Shown here in pieces: positions 49,898-58,557 of a DNA stretch of 64,000 bases. Below the pieces are notes generated by a model, which made no database searches, was not told the DNA's origin, and worked only from the letters and a program-made list of their open reading frames with translations. This DNA is from Sulfurimonas sp. HSL3-2 (GTDB lineage Bacteria; Campylobacterota; Campylobacteria; Campylobacterales; Sulfurimonadaceae): contig NZ_CP147917.1 of the NCBI RefSeq assembly GCF_039645965.1, positions 1,426,001 through 1,490,000 on the forward strand. The letters run 5' to 3'. Both the position numbers and the translations under genes were made by a program. The stretch's first letter is position 1. Each line of letters begins with the position of its first letter.

Positions 49898-50515
49898 ATG
49901 GGTAGAACTCAAATGATAGTATCTTTTAGCGAAGGGTTTTTACTAGGGCTTGGTGCTGCCATCCCTTTAGGTCCCATCAACATCCTCATCATGAATAACG
50001 CATTAAAAAGCTACAAGGCGGGAGTCGCTCTCGGTTTTGGAGCTATGAATGCCGACATACTTTATCTGTCTTTGATCTTAGCAGGATTTCTAAAACTTTT
50101 TAACAGCCCTGATATCTTGAATATCATAGGGGTTCTGGGAAGCTCTTTCTTACTCTATCTTGCATATGACATCTATAAAAACAGGGCTAAAAAAATAAAA
50201 CTGCACACTCAGCCTATTCCCATCAAAAACCTCTCTAAGATCTATATTCAGGGAGTGTTGTTAACGCTTCTAAACCCCTACACCATCGTTTTTTGGTTTA
50301 GCATCGCAGGATATGCCGCGACTAAGAACCTGAACACGGGTTTTACCATACTCGGCATGATCAGTGCCATCACTCTTTGGACGACTTTAATGCCCTATCT
50401 GGTTCACAAGACAAAGCACAAGATATCTCAAAGAGCCGCAACATACCTCAGCATCTTCTCTGCACTCATTCTTTGCGGGTTTGCTCTATCGCTGTTTGTA
50501 CATGTGATCTTTTAA
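49898..50515 (+). CDS. LysE-family amino-acid exporter
   Basis: 205 residues, six TM helices. The start could be ATG 49898 or the in-frame ATG at 49913 (MIVSFSEGF), which gives a more usual N terminus. The family motif GAAIPLGPINILIMNNAL (GPxxxxV/I region) is near residue 20, and LLNPYTIVFWFSI matches the second conserved half. Substrates are typically lysine, homoserine or threonine. A TACAAT -10-like element is at 49869-49874. Confidence 0.85.
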   Translation: MGRTQMIVSFSEGFLLGLGAAIPLGPINILIMNNALKSYKAGVALGFGAMNADILYLSLILAGFLKLFNSPDILNIIGVLGSSFLLYLAYDIYKNRAKKIKLHTQPIPIKNLSKIYIQGVLLTLLNPYTIVFWFSIAGYAATKNLNTGFTILGMISAITLWTTLMPYLVHKTKHKISQRAATYLSIFSALILCGFALSLFVHVIF

Positions 50516-50586
50516 TCCGCGCTAAAAAAACCATATCAAAAAAACACTAAATAAAAATTACTATTAAAGAAAATAAAGAGTATAAA

Positions 50587-50607
50587 TCCCCAAGCAAAGC
50601 TTGGAGA
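50587..50607. terminator. Hairpin between convergent LysE and gatA genes
   Basis: CCAAGC (50590-50595) pairs with GCTTGG (50599-50604) around AAA, extended outward with one mismatch. It sits in a gap of 114 bases between convergent genes. No strong T-run follows, so bidirectional termination is only a suggestion. Confidence 0.4.
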
Positions 50608-50629
50608 TAAAAGAGGAAAAAAAGAAGTT

Positions 50630-51976
50630 TTACGCGTTATATTTTACTTGTTTTTCTAAACTCATAGCACCGTCGAAAAGCGTTTGCTCGTCGTATGCGT
50701 TTGCTATAAGCTGTAAGCCTACTGGCATTCCGTTTGCCGCATTTGCAACAGGTACAGAGATCGCCGGAAGACCTGCAAGGTTTACAGAGATAGTGTAGAT
50801 GTCGCTTAGGTACATCTCTATCGGGCTTTCAAGTTCTCCGAACTTGTTTGCAGTGCTTGGAGCTACCGGTGAAAGGATAAGATCAACATCTTCAAATATC
50901 TTCGCATAGTTGTCTTTGATAAGGTGACGTACTTTTTGCGCTTTTACGTAGTAAGCATCGTAGTACCCGGAAGAAAGTACGAAGTTTCCAAGCATGATAC
51001 GGCGTTTTACCTCATCTCCAAAACCTTCGCTGCGTGTCTGGATGAAAGTGTCTTCAAGGTTCTTGCCCACTTTACGGTTACCGTAACGGATACCGTCGTA
51101 ACGTGCAAGGTTTGTAGTCGCTTCTGCAGTAGCTGTGATGTAGTAAGCAGAGATGTCGTATTTCGGGTTCATCATCTCTTTTTCTACGATGGTATGACCC
51201 GCAGCTTTTAGTGCTTCTATGGTGTCGGCATACGCTTTTTGAACATCGTCGCTTGCGTCTTTTACATACTCAGGAAGTACCGCGATACGAAGTTTTCTCT
51301 CAGGGTTCAGTTTGTCGCTGACTTTTTCGCATGCGATATTCGCACTTGTAGAATCTTTTTCATCGTAACCGCAGATGATATCGTAAAGGATCGCCGCATC
51401 TTCGACGTTTTGCGTCATCGGTCCGATCTGATCAAGACTAGAAGCGTACGCGCCAAGACCGTAACGGCTGACCCTACCGTAAGTAGGTTTCATCCCTACT
51501 ATCCCACAAAATGCAGCAGGCTGACGGATAGACCCGCCCGTGTCGCTTCCAAGAGCTGCAATAGCAAGACCTGCAGCTACAGCTGCTGCGCTTCCGCCTG
51601 AACTTCCGCCCGGTACGCAGTCACGGTTTTTAGGGTTTAAAGTCTTACCGTAAAAACTGCTCTCAGTCGTAGAACCCATAGCGAACTCGTCCATATTTGT
51701 ACGTCCAAACGGGCTAAGACCAGCGGAGAGCATCTTTTCGATGACAGTCGCGTTGTACGGAGCGATGTAGCCTTGAAGGATGTTCGAACCTGAAGTCACA
51801 GACCACTCTTTTACCTGGATGTTGTCTTTGATGGCGATAGGCACGCCCTCGCCTACATTGTTTACATCTATGTACGCGTTTAACTCTGGATCAGCTTCGA
51901 TTTTGGCTTTGAGTTCGTCTTTAAATTTGTTTAGTTCGTCTTTACTAAGAGATAATGCTTCTTTTAATGTAATCAC
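50630..51976 (-). CDS. gatA: Aspartyl/glutamyl-tRNA amidotransferase subunit A
   Basis: 448 residues, amidase signature family. The Ser-cisSer-Lys triad is visible: IAIKDNI (Lys at about 51), the [36 protein letters not shown] block with both Ser (about 126 and 150), and [10 protein letters not shown]. GatA liberates ammonia from glutamine to amidate mischarged Glu-tRNAGln/Asp-tRNAAsn, needed in bacteria without GlnRS/AsnRS. gatB and gatC are not in this window. A one-mismatch palindrome lies at 51985-51994, just upstream of the start. Confidence 0.95.
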   Translation of the reverse strand: MITLKEALSLSKDELNKFKDELKAKIEADPELNAYIDVNNVGEGVPIAIKDNIQVKEWSVTSGSNILQGYIAPYNATVIEKMLSAGLSPFGRTNMDEFAMGSTTESSFYGKTLNPKNRDCVPGGSSGGSAAAVAAGLAIAALGSDTGGSIRQPAAFCGIVGMKPTYGRVSRYGLGAYASSLDQIGPMTQNVEDAAILYDIICGYDEKDSTSANIACEKVSDKLNPERKLRIAVLPEYVKDASDDVQKAYADTIEALKAAGHTIVEKEMMNPKYDISAYYITATAEATTNLARYDGIRYGNRKVGKNLEDTFIQTRSEGFGDEVKRRIMLGNFVLSSGYYDAYYVKAQKVRHLIKDNYAKIFEDVDLILSPVAPSTANKFGELESPIEMYLSDIYTISVNLAGLPAISVPVANAANGMPVGLQLIANAYDEQTLFDGAMSLEKQVKYNA

Positions 51977-52046
51977 CGGTTTTCCTACATGTAAAAATTA
52001 TTTTTTGTATTATATCGAAAAATGATTTTATTAATCTGATAGCGCC

Positions 52047-52709
52047 TTAATCGCCACCGCCGCAACTTCCGCCGCAGCTGCTATCTCCAAATCCGTCTGA
52101 GATGTTATCTCCGCCGATATCCCCAGAACATCCGCTTGAACATCCTATGTCACTCGCGCAGTATCCGTTTCCATACATCGGCGATGCAGGGTTTTTACAG
52201 TCGAGCACGTATGTGTAGCCGTCGGGGATGTTCAGCAAAGCGTCTATGCCAAAGAGCATGGGAAGTCTCTCAGGTGTAGAGGGACTGATGCTTTCATGTT
52301 TACACGCAAGCTGCCATGCGCGCTTGATCCCCTCGCCTGCCGATGTAGGGCTTTTCATCACCTCAGTGGGCGTATGGTGCAGGAACTTTCCTAGTGCTTT
52401 TGTACAAAACTCTTTATACTGACGGGTGGAGAGGATGAACTCATGCCACGCGACATCCACCACCTGAGAAGGCATAGCCACCATCTTTTGCTTTGCCATA
52501 TTGCAGATATGGAAGTAGTCTTTTAGCGTGTCAAATACCGTCGTCACTTGCTCCTCGCTCAGATGAGGATAACGGCTTTGAAGCTTTTTTCGTAAAGAGG
52601 GATGAAAACGGTACCCCTGCAGGTATTCCAGCCGACTAGTGCGGCTGACTCTTTTGTAGATATAAAACATAAGACCCATAAAAAGGGCAAAATAGATTAC
52701 TTTTTCCAT
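52047..52709 (-). CDS. Membrane-anchored protein with glycine/cysteine-rich C terminus
   Basis: 220 residues with an N-terminal TM helix (about 3-18) and a cytosolic-type helical domain containing VDVAWHEFILSTRQYKEFC, a motif of glycine-rich-domain-like (GRDP/DUF1399-type) proteins. It ends in a Gly/Ser/Cys tail (CASDIGCSSGCSGDIGG and SSCGGSCGGGD, about 185-220). The Cys-rich tail could bind metal or be lipidated. Function unknown; no close partner on either side. Confidence 0.75.
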   Translation of the reverse strand: MEKVIYFALFMGLMFYIYKRVSRTSRLEYLQGYRFHPSLRKKLQSRYPHLSEEQVTTVFDTLKDYFHICNMAKQKMVAMPSQVVDVAWHEFILSTRQYKEFCTKALGKFLHHTPTEVMKSPTSAGEGIKRAWQLACKHESISPSTPERLPMLFGIDALLNIPDGYTYVLDCKNPASPMYGNGYCASDIGCSSGCSGDIGGDNISDGFGDSSCGGSCGGGD

Positions 52710-52833
52710 GAAAAAAGTATAGCGAAATGTATTTATTTTTTTCTTTTATAGTGTTTTGAAACAGGAAATCAAACCTCATTGATTTCCTGTGTCTTGTTAT
52801 ATATCCACATTACCGATAGATGTTGAAATTTCA

Positions 52834-53172
52834 TTAGTTTGAAAAACAACTCGATCCATCGCAGCACACTGATCCAGTACAGTGTGTTGATGTAGGAGTA
52901 TAAACAGGGCCAAGTTGACTAGTTATTGTTTGAATAAAATTCTTACAGGAATTAGACAACTTTCCTTGTCGATTTTCTAATTCTCTTGTCTTGTCCATTA
53001 GCTTCTGAAAATCCAAAGTGATCCCAGCTTCATAACCAGCAAATAATGCTTCATAAATAATGTTCAATGATTCTTCTTTCTCCTGACCTTCACAAGCCAT
53101 CGCCGGAAAGCTGAATGTGGCAATCAAGAGAACTACGATAAAAACTTTGAACCTTCTGAGTAGATTTGACAT
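52834..53172 (-). CDS. Small secreted Cys-containing protein of unknown function
   Basis: 112 residues with a signal peptide (VFIVVLLIATFSFPAMAC). The mature part is helical and charged, with a C-terminal THCTGSVCCDGSSCFSN rich in Cys. The ATG is preceded by AAAGGAGG. Its upstream gap (53173-53382) contains a 45-base stretch resembling the R1 repeat of the 56-62 kb array (AACTATTTAT at about 53267 to TATATATTAAAC at about 53308), but much more diverged. No family recognised. Confidence 0.6.
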   Translation of the reverse strand: MSNLLRRFKVFIVVLLIATFSFPAMACEGQEKEESLNIIYEALFAGYEAGITLDFQKLMDKTRELENRQGKLSNSCKNFIQTITSQLGPVYTPTSTHCTGSVCCDGSSCFSN

Positions 53173-53382
53173 GTGTGAATCCTCCTTTATTTAAGTGATT
53201 CATTTACTCTTAAAAGAGCTTTTTTGTTTAGCATGTGTCATCCTAAACTACATATCTAGTGCAGAACTATTTATCCTACAAATACTATAACATATATATA
53301 TTAAACAAAAAAATTTTAAACTTTACAACCAATCCAGACTTAATAATAATATAATAATACAAATACAAAAAAGGGATGAAGT

Positions 53383-54057
53383 ATGGAAGAACAGATATCG
53401 CAGAACAGTCCGCTGGTAAAAAAGACGACGGCTGTTTTGTTTATCGTATTTTTTGCCATGTTCATCCACTTCAAGCCTTACGAACACAACGGTGAGGTCA
53501 TACATGGCGCAGGGCATATGATCTTTGCTCTTTACAATTTTATAATCTACCAGACACTCGGGATAGTACATGAAGGAGGTCACGGCGTATGTTATGTGCT
53601 TCCGTGTCCTGAGTTTATCATGGTACTTAACGGCACACTATTTCAGTGGCTGTTTCCCTTTCTCATCGGTTACTATTATAAAAGACGGGGACAGATGCTC
53701 GGTTATTATATCGGGCTTTTTTTTCTAGGTATGTCTATGCAGTACACTGCTTGGTACATCAGTACCGCACATGAAGGGCTCTACATGAGTGCAGACAAAT
53801 CATTTTTAGGAGTAGACGGCTATCATGATTTCAACTATATGCTCTCGGCATTAGGGCTGTTGGAGTATGAGCGCAGCATCACCTTTTTGACAAAAGCAGC
53901 ATCTTACATACTTATGTTTTACAGTGTCATAGCCATGTATCTTTTTGCATTTCTCTCATCGCCTCTTACAAGTAAAAGCAGACTGTCGCGAAGAGAGCGC
54001 CACATACAGCGATCTCGCGAGAATGAAAGAGATAACACTAGCTTAGAAGAGGAGTGA
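53383..54057 (+). CDS. Multi-pass membrane protein with HEGGH motif, M50-like candidate
   Basis: 224 residues, about five TM helices. HEGGHGVCYVLPCPEF at about 64-79 carries the HExxH zinc-protease signature next to a TM segment, and FLIGYYYKRRGQMLGYYIGL follows, as in compact M50-type intramembrane proteases. No distal Asp-containing LDGG/NxxPxxxLDG motif is obvious, so the assignment as protease is tentative. The C terminus is very basic and Arg/Ser-rich. It stands alone. Confidence 0.6.
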   Translation: MEEQISQNSPLVKKTTAVLFIVFFAMFIHFKPYEHNGEVIHGAGHMIFALYNFIIYQTLGIVHEGGHGVCYVLPCPEFIMVLNGTLFQWLFPFLIGYYYKRRGQMLGYYIGLFFLGMSMQYTAWYISTAHEGLYMSADKSFLGVDGYHDFNYMLSALGLLEYERSITFLTKAASYILMFYSVIAMYLFAFLSSPLTSKSRLSRRERHIQRSRENERDNTSLEEE

Positions 54058-54064
54058 AGACACT

Positions 54065-54403
54065 TCATACCCCTGCAAGGGAAAAGACTCTCTTTGCAGA
54101 GTCGTTTTTCGAGAGTGTGAGACGTATGACGCTCTGCTCATATGCTTCGAGTGAATGGGGAACGTTGGCATCGAAATAGATCATATCGCCGCTTAAAAGT
54201 TCTGCACTCTCCTCTAAAGAATCGATGCGGACTCTGCCCGCTAAAACCATGATGGTTATCGCACCGGGAGCCGTGTGTTCGCGCATCGTGTTGCCCTCTG
54301 CCATGCAGATGCGGATCTCTTTGGAAAAAGGGGTCTCGAACATCTTATCGATCTGCACTTTTTCGCCGAAACGGGTATCTTTCAAGAATCTCATAGTATC
54401 CAT
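54065..54403 (-). CDS. Cupin-domain protein
   Basis: 112 residues, small all-beta cupin. MREHTAPGAITIMVLAGRVRI is motif 1 with one His, and MIYFDANVPHSLEA is motif 2 with the second His (usual G(X)5HXH(X)3,4E is reduced). It resembles the stand-alone cupins annotated as acetylacetone-cleaving-like, function unknown. The 3' end meets the convergent M50-like gene. Confidence 0.8.
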   Translation of the reverse strand: MDTMRFLKDTRFGEKVQIDKMFETPFSKEIRICMAEGNTMREHTAPGAITIMVLAGRVRIDSLEESAELLSGDMIYFDANVPHSLEAYEQSVIRLTLSKNDSAKRVFSLAGV

Positions 54404-54481
54404 ATAAAGCCTTTTTTTGATTGGCAGTATAGAGGATTATTGAGTATTAAAGATTGATACTGATCAAGTTTTTACAGATAG

Positions 54482-55306
54482 TTACTCGAGCTCACTACGT
54501 TTGCGCTGCAGACGTTCAACAGTATGTACAAAGGTGTTCAAAGGCAATCCATACTGCTCTACCTTTGTTTTCGCTGCTTCAAAACTCGATTCACTCATGA
54601 TCTCTCTGACGTTTATGCATGTCCGAACCACATCAAGCGCTTTGATGTAGTGAAGGTACTCTTTAGCCTCATCAGCATCCATATTGTCAAGATAACGTAC
54701 GGTATTTACAAAGATATCATTGAAATTCCAGTGTTCAAAGAGCATTGCCGCTATCTCGGCAGAAGTAAAGTCGGTAAAAAAGCGTTCAGTCTGCGTAATC
54801 CCCTCTTGTGCGATCATCTCCGAGAACTGTGCTACATATTCGCTCTCGGCCACCTCTTTTGCGATAATGATCTTACCCATCTCCATTAAAAAAGCGATGG
54901 GAATGAGGTCTCTGGACATCTCTACATCGATGCTCATATACCACTGAAACATCAAAGCACTCTGCAGTGAACTGACCTCTTGAAACTCGGCATTATTAAG
55001 ACCGTAGGGGGACATGTCGAAACTGAAACTCTGGTCGATCAGTGACTTTAGTACAAACCCGCGTATCTGCGCGGAACCAAAAAGGATAACGGCCTGCGTT
55101 ACCGATACGATGTTTCTCCTCATACCATAGTAAGGTGCGTTGACGCGTGCCAAAATATCCGCCGTAAGTACGGGGTCTTTCTCGATGATCTTTGAAAGCA
55201 CACGCATGTCCGGTTCACCCTCAGCATACAACTTTTCAATTTCCAAAACCGATTCGGGAAGAGGAGGCAGTGACTCTATAAGGTTGACTATGGTCTCAAA
55301 CTCCAA
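54482..55306 (-). CDS. HDOD-domain signalling protein
   Basis: 274 residues, all-helical. The HDOD pattern is clear: LPPLPESVLEIEKLYAEGEPDMRVLSKIIEKDPVLTADILARVNAPYYGMRRNIVSVTQAVILFGSAQIRGFVL at about 13-87. HDOD domains are catalytically inactive relatives of HD hydrolases found in chemotaxis or c-di-GMP circuits. No second domain is present. It is followed on the minus strand by the cupin gene after a gap. Confidence 0.9.
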   Translation of the reverse strand: MEFETIVNLIESLPPLPESVLEIEKLYAEGEPDMRVLSKIIEKDPVLTADILARVNAPYYGMRRNIVSVTQAVILFGSAQIRGFVLKSLIDQSFSFDMSPYGLNNAEFQEVSSLQSALMFQWYMSIDVEMSRDLIPIAFLMEMGKIIIAKEVAESEYVAQFSEMIAQEGITQTERFFTDFTSAEIAAMLFEHWNFNDIFVNTVRYLDNMDADEAKEYLHYIKALDVVRTCINVREIMSESSFEAAKTKVEQYGLPLNTFVHTVERLQRKRSELE

Positions 55307-55367
55307 TCTACGCTCCTTGGCACCCTTTTATATTGCAGTAATTGTATCAAAATTTGATGGCGGATGT

Positions 55368-56087
55368 TTAGTAAATAAACGGTATCAAACGATAGCGTAC
55401 CTGCTTTGCATAATCTTTATACCCCGACAGTTCTTCCTGAAGAGTCCGGTCTTCTAAAGCGGTTCTGATCACTGTAATGATGAGCGCCGCCATGGCAGGG
55501 ATGAGTATCCATACCGAGCTAAAGGCCAACACCATGCCCGGAAGTGCCAGCAGATTTCCGGCATAGCCGGGATGGCGCACGAAGCGATAAGGGCCGCTGT
55601 CACAGACCGTATGTCCCCTATCCTTTTGGATATACACCGTAGTGGAGAAAAAGCGGTTCTCTATGAAAGCCCAGGTGGCAAATGCGTACCCAAGTGCGAT
55701 GAGAACAAGACCGAGAATGTTAAACCATGTCGAAAACAGAGGTGTCCACTCATAGCGGTGGTCGAGTCCCGCGACGATAACAAGGGGGAATGAGAAACTC
55801 ACTGCCATCAGTGGAGCCAGCACCTTATCCCACGGCTTCGCATTCTGCAGTTTTTCAAAGTTGACCCGTTCTGCCAGCAGACCCGGATGCCGCCATTCCG
55901 TCAATATGCGCCCACCGATGCCGGATACTAGTATCAAGAAAGTATATATCCACGCCTGCCACCACCAAAGATCCCCTCCGCACACCAAGAGCAAAAGAGG
56001 GATGAAAAGATAGACCAAAATCATACGAATCCACTGAAAAGGAGTCATTGTCTGAACACTCTGTTGATCGTTTGTCTGTGATGCCAT
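55368..56087 (-). CDS. Isoprenylcysteine carboxyl methyltransferase-like membrane protein
   Basis: 239 residues, five or six TM helices. The C-terminal motif GPYRFVRHPGYAGNLLALPG plus EDRTLQEELSGYKDYAKQVRYRLIPF is the SAM-dependent ICMT/phospholipid methyltransferase core; bacterial members methylate membrane or unknown substrates. It lies at the outer end of the cassette array. Its upstream region contains a degenerate R1 copy (56104-56140), which could serve as its promoter. Confidence 0.85.
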   Translation of the reverse strand: MASQTNDQQSVQTMTPFQWIRMILVYLFIPLLLLVCGGDLWWWQAWIYTFLILVSGIGGRILTEWRHPGLLAERVNFEKLQNAKPWDKVLAPLMAVSFSFPLVIVAGLDHRYEWTPLFSTWFNILGLVLIALGYAFATWAFIENRFFSTTVYIQKDRGHTVCDSGPYRFVRHPGYAGNLLALPGMVLAFSSVWILIPAMAALIITVIRTALEDRTLQEELSGYKDYAKQVRYRLIPFIY

Positions 56088-56103
56088 AGCCTTCCTCCCG
56101 ATA

Positions 56104-56140
56104 CTATTTACGAATATTATATATCAAACAGCTTGCATAT
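56104..56140 (-). repeat. R1 repeat, copy a (promoter-like), upstream of the methyltransferase gene
   Basis: Plus-strand sequence opens CTATTTACGAATATTATATA and continues TCAAACAGCTTGCATA, matching R1 copies b-d. Read on the minus strand it contains TATAAT as a -10 box, 26 bases or so before the 56087 start. It is also the sequence directly downstream of the first 80-residue gene. Confidence 0.6.
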
Positions 56141-56142
56141 TA

Positions 56143-56385
56143 CTAAACGGGAGTCCATCCGCTGATATCATCGGGAACACCAAGGTCGCTCGGGTCAAGA
56201 GGGTCACCCATCTCGGGATGCATGACCGTAAATGAGCTGTCGTTGGCAACTCCCTCTATGGCATCTACTAGAGTATCGTAACGTCCCAAGTCATGTTCAT
56301 CATAGTAAGGATGGTAACTGCCATCGACATGTTTAACAATATAAAAAGTCCCTACAACTGTATTGAAATAGAGTATTTTTGTCAT
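56143..56385 (-). CDS. 80-residue cassette protein, copy 1
   Basis: 80 residues from ATG 56385, with AAAAGGG properly placed; GTG 56388 would overlap it. The sequence (TKILYFNTVVGTFYIVKHVD ... GDPLDPSDLGVPDDISGWTPV) is small, acidic and soluble. It is about 95% identical (four differences) to the gene at 58558-58800, while a third fragment lies at 57289-57318. An R1 copy and a degenerate R2 copy lie upstream. No domain recognised; the tail GDPLDPSDLGVPDDISGW looks like a small ligand- or protein-binding unit. Confidence 0.75.
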   Translation of the reverse strand: MTKILYFNTVVGTFYIVKHVDGSYHPYYDEHDLGRYDTLVDAIEGVANDSSFTVMHPEMGDPLDPSDLGVPDDISGWTPV

Positions 56386-56416
56386 CACATCCCTTTTGGT
56401 GTAAATTACCGCTTCA

Positions 56417-56460
56417 CTATTTATCTAACGAATATTATATATCAAATAATTTCTAATTTG
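56417..56460 (-). repeat. R1 repeat, copy b (promoter-like)
   Basis: CTATTTATCTAACGAATATT then ATATATCAAATAATT, nearly the same as copy d. On the minus strand TATAAT lies within, about 50 bases before the 80-residue gene. The junction that reads GTTAGGC in copy d is GTGAAGC here, so it has decayed as a recombination site. Confidence 0.7.
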
Positions 56461-56468
56461 TTCACTTT

Positions 56469-56518
56469 ATAAAAAGTGGATCTTTAACACTTGGATGTAG
56501 TTTCTAGTGTATTTTTTT
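56469..56518 (-). repeat. R2 repeat, degenerate copy 5
   Basis: The ends AAAAGTGGAT and GTGTATTTTT match the R2 ends, but the middle is longer and changed. It lies between the 80-residue gene and the 251-residue membrane gene, on the side from which the first is read, as for the better copies near the other 80-residue sequences. Confidence 0.4.
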
Positions 56519-57259
56519 TATTTTTGATACCCATTTTATACCTAAATAACCATCTTTTATATATTCATTTACTTTATCTGAAACTTCCATTTTTCCATAT
56601 GTTGAAGTGGGTACTTCCCTTTCTTCGCACCCTGAATAAGTTACATAATATAAATGACCACGTCCTGACTTATTATATGCACTACCTACTCTTTTGCTTT
56701 CAACAAATCCTTCAACTATTTTAGGTTTAGATTTATCAAAGTACATATTAATTTCTTTTAAACTGACTGCTACTGTTAAAGACAAACCAACTACTCCTAG
56801 CAGTGTATTTACCATAAGTTCTGATAGTGAATATGTACTTTTAGAAGAAAAAATAAAAATGATATATGGAATGATTACAATCAATGTAATTGTCAAAGAC
56901 AACATCACAAATTTATACTTATTTATTAGAAACGGAAGATCAACTATATTTACCAACCCTGCTTCGGATAATAATTGAAGCATTCCATTCATAAAAAGAG
57001 CAATAGTTATAGCAAAGACAATATGATGTAACTTATTAGAATCATTCAAATCCTTAGTTGTATTTTTCCTTTTTAAAACATAAATAATATATATTATAAG
57101 GAGTGTGACAATGACCCCTATTCTTGTGATTGGCATATATATGATAAATAGTATCCTGAAAAAATCTCTAAAGAATTCTAGTGGAAAAACAAATCCGAAA
57201 ATTAAACATACAATTAAAAATGTAAAAAATAATCTTACGCCTAAATCCCTATTGTACAT
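56504..57259 (-). CDS. Membrane protein with soluble C-terminal domain, unknown function
   Basis: 251 residues, with TM helices at about 10-28, 34-55, 72-95, 104-125 and 138-160. The soluble C terminus (KPKIVEGFVESKRVGSAYNKSGRGHLYYVTYSGCEEREVPTSTYG) has the strand pattern of DUF3592-like domains. Strikingly AT-rich, unlike the housekeeping genes nearby. No attC-like site is recognisable on its 3' side. It is most likely a cargo gene of the array. Confidence 0.6.
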   Translation of the reverse strand: MYNRDLGVRLFFTFLIVCLIFGFVFPLEFFRDFFRILFIIYMPITRIGVIVTLLIIYIIYVLKRKNTTKDLNDSNKLHHIVFAITIALFMNGMLQLLSEAGLVNIVDLPFLINKYKFVMLSLTITLIVIIPYIIFIFSSKSTYSLSELMVNTLLGVVGLSLTVAVSLKEINMYFDKSKPKIVEGFVESKRVGSAYNKSGRGHLYYVTYSGCEEREVPTSTYGKMEVSDKVNEYIKDGYLGIKWVSKIKKIH

Positions 57260-57288
57260 TTACAATACCTTATATTGTTATATTTAAA

Positions 57289-57318
57289 ATCGTCGTAGTA
57301 AGGGTGGTAACTGCTATC
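57289..57318 (-). pseudogene. Fragment of the 80-residue gene
   Basis: On the minus strand GATAGCAGTTACCACCC followed by TTACTACGACGAT encodes DSSYHPYYDD, matching GSYHPYYDEHD of the two intact copies. Base identity is 22 of 26 over the core. It is bounded by R2 copy 3, and no start codon precedes it in frame. Confidence 0.5.
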
Positions 57319-57522
57319 AACCGCTTACATACAAAGATAAAAGTGGATTTTCAACCCCTGGGGTGTATTTTGCTTTTTTGCCTTGTTTTACAAGAGCTAC
57401 ACCAATAGCCGACTTCTGTGAATTGCGAAAAGAAGCCAATCTTAGCGAAAGGGCTAGATATAAGGAGGACGAAAGTATCAAGAGTGTGATGAATAGATAT
57501 ATGATTGTTTCCTTGCTTAGAC
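57317..57522 (-). pseudogene. Remnant cassette: TM peptide whose end matches the ileS-adjacent gene
   Basis: The frame from just after the attC site at 57523 reads TIIYLFITLLILSSSLYLALSL, then LRLASFRNSQKSAIGVALVKQGKKAK, then R2-encoded residues. IG(V)ALVKQGKKAK and the underlying bases (27 identical near 57372-57399) match the end of the 39-residue gene at 61879-61998. The only start codon is TTG within the attC site or a TTG later in the helix, so it is probably a broken or chimeric gene. Confidence 0.45.
57338..57371 (-). repeat. R2 repeat, copy 3
   Basis: Near-perfect inverted copy of the unit at 38977-39012. On the minus strand it directly follows codons for KQGKKAK, so it has replaced the 3' end of a small membrane gene like that behind ileS. 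Confidence 0.75.
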
Positions 57523-57593
57523 TGCTAACCTTTAAAATGAGCAATCAAAAAGCCGCTCGCGGGTTTTTGATTGACTCGACTGATTTGTTGGGT
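57523..57593 (-). repeat. attC-like site 5
   Basis: On the minus strand it opens with ACCCAAC (RYYYAAC) and closes with GTTAGCA. An internal hairpin pairs GCAATCAAAAAGCCGC with its partner around CTCGC, giving a roughly 71-bp site. The stop codon of the lipoprotein gene (57593-57595) touches the R'' end, as in integron cassettes. The sequence is close to sites 2 and 4. Confidence 0.7.
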
Positions 57594-58336
57594 TATTTCG
57601 CTAACTTCCTGATTTCTTCCTCATTAGAAGGAGTTGCATCAGTAATTGCCACAAGATGAGGTGTAATAGTTACATCTTTTTCCCATAGCTTTGCCTTAAC
57701 CGAAGCCAATGCTTGTAGAGCAGATTGTATGGCTGTTTGATCTATTTCTGAAGTCATAGGAATCAGATTAGTTACACCTTCAGAATCAATACCAATAATA
57801 TCAACTGAGATTCCACCAGATAAGTTACCTTGATTAGCTTCTATTCCAAGGGAAAGAATACTTCCAAGATTAAGGTTTGCTTTGTTGGTTTTCACCTCTG
57901 CTTTTATACGTAAGCCAACACCTATTCGCCCATTCCCAAGAAATTTTCCCGTACTATCAAGTACTTCTTCGACTCTATATTTCATATAGTCCATTACAAC
58001 ACTATATTCACCTGTTTCTCCTGATATACTGGCTGTCAAATAGCTTACATTACCAGATCTGTCGAGTTTTTTGACAGATACTTGAGATGATTGAATTGGC
58101 AACAAACTTCTTTTTTCTTTTTTATCAGAGATTGATGCCCAATACACTTCTTTTTCAGTATTAGTTGAAGAGTCGTATTTTTTAACTTTTGACACAGGGA
58201 GCGGATCAATTGTTCGATAACCTTGATAGGAAGATTCATTAATGCCTTCTGGTATCACGGCCTTTGTTTGCATTGAAGCACAACCTGTTAACAGTATTAT
58301 GCTCAATGTTAACATACTTTTTTTCATGATTTTCAT
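57593..58336 (-). CDS. Cassette-borne lipoprotein of unknown function
   Basis: 247 residues. Lipobox LTGC after a signal segment (MLTLSIILLTGC). The mature part contains RSLLPIQSSQVSVKKLDRSGN and KFLGNGRIGVGLRIKAEVKTNKANLNLGSILSLGIEANQGNLSGGISVDIIGIDSEGVTNLIPM, a beta-rich pattern with Gly repeats. ATG 58336 has AAAGGAGC upstream and begins 32 bases after the GTTAGGT end of site 4. The stop codon abuts attC-like site 5. Confidence 0.7.
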   Translation of the reverse strand: MKIMKKSMLTLSIILLTGCASMQTKAVIPEGINESSYQGYRTIDPLPVSKVKKYDSSTNTEKEVYWASISDKKEKRSLLPIQSSQVSVKKLDRSGNVSYLTASISGETGEYSVVMDYMKYRVEEVLDSTGKFLGNGRIGVGLRIKAEVKTNKANLNLGSILSLGIEANQGNLSGGISVDIIGIDSEGVTNLIPMTSEIDQTAIQSALQALASVKAKLWEKDVTITPHLVAITDATPSNEEEIRKLAK

Positions 58337-58367
58337 CGTAGCTCCTTTAATTAATTGTGTGTACGCA

Positions 58368-58427
58368 ACCTAACGTATAAAATGAGCAATAAAAAAGCTA
58401 CTCACTAATTTTTGATTGGCTACTAAC
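58368..58427 (-). repeat. attC-like site 4, one end hybrid with R1
   Basis: On the minus strand the R' end is a perfect GTTAGGT, and the internal hairpin arms (AGCAATAAAAAAGCTAC and partner) resemble sites 2 and 5. The opposite end, where RYYYAAC is expected, is the R1 junction GTTAGTA instead. It looks like a recombinant of an attC half with an R1-type site. Confidence 0.55.
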
Positions 58428-58480
58428 TATTTATTCAAAAACCATTATATATTAAACAACTTGAATAAAGCTAAATATAT
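58427..58480 (-). repeat. R1 repeat, copy c
   Basis: CTATTTATTCAAAAACCATT then ATATATTAAACAACTTG and AATAAAGCTAAATATA, matching copy d over about 54 bases with few changes. The homology with copy d seems to extend another 40-50 bases upstream on the minus strand. It lies between site 4 and the second 80-residue gene. Confidence 0.7.
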
Positions 58481-58557
58481 GAACACATAAAATGTTTATT
58501 TTAATGAGAAAAATGGAGAAGTTAAGGAGAGAATAAAACTCATTTCGACTGGTTTTG

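Noticed and set aside
53260-53310. Fifth R1 copy upstream of the 112-residue secreted protein
   Set aside because: Only scattered AT-rich identity remains; it may be chance in AT-rich DNA and there is no core GTTRRRY junction.
57317-57544. 75-codon minus frame as an intact gene
   Set aside because: Its first codon lies inside the attC-like hairpin, no ribosome binding site or ATG is present, and the end is supplied by the R2 repeat; recorded as a remnant instead.
57363-57659. 98-codon plus-strand frame over the same place
   Set aside because: It covers R2, attC-like site 5 and the end of the lipoprotein gene on the opposite strand; composition is that of a shadow frame.
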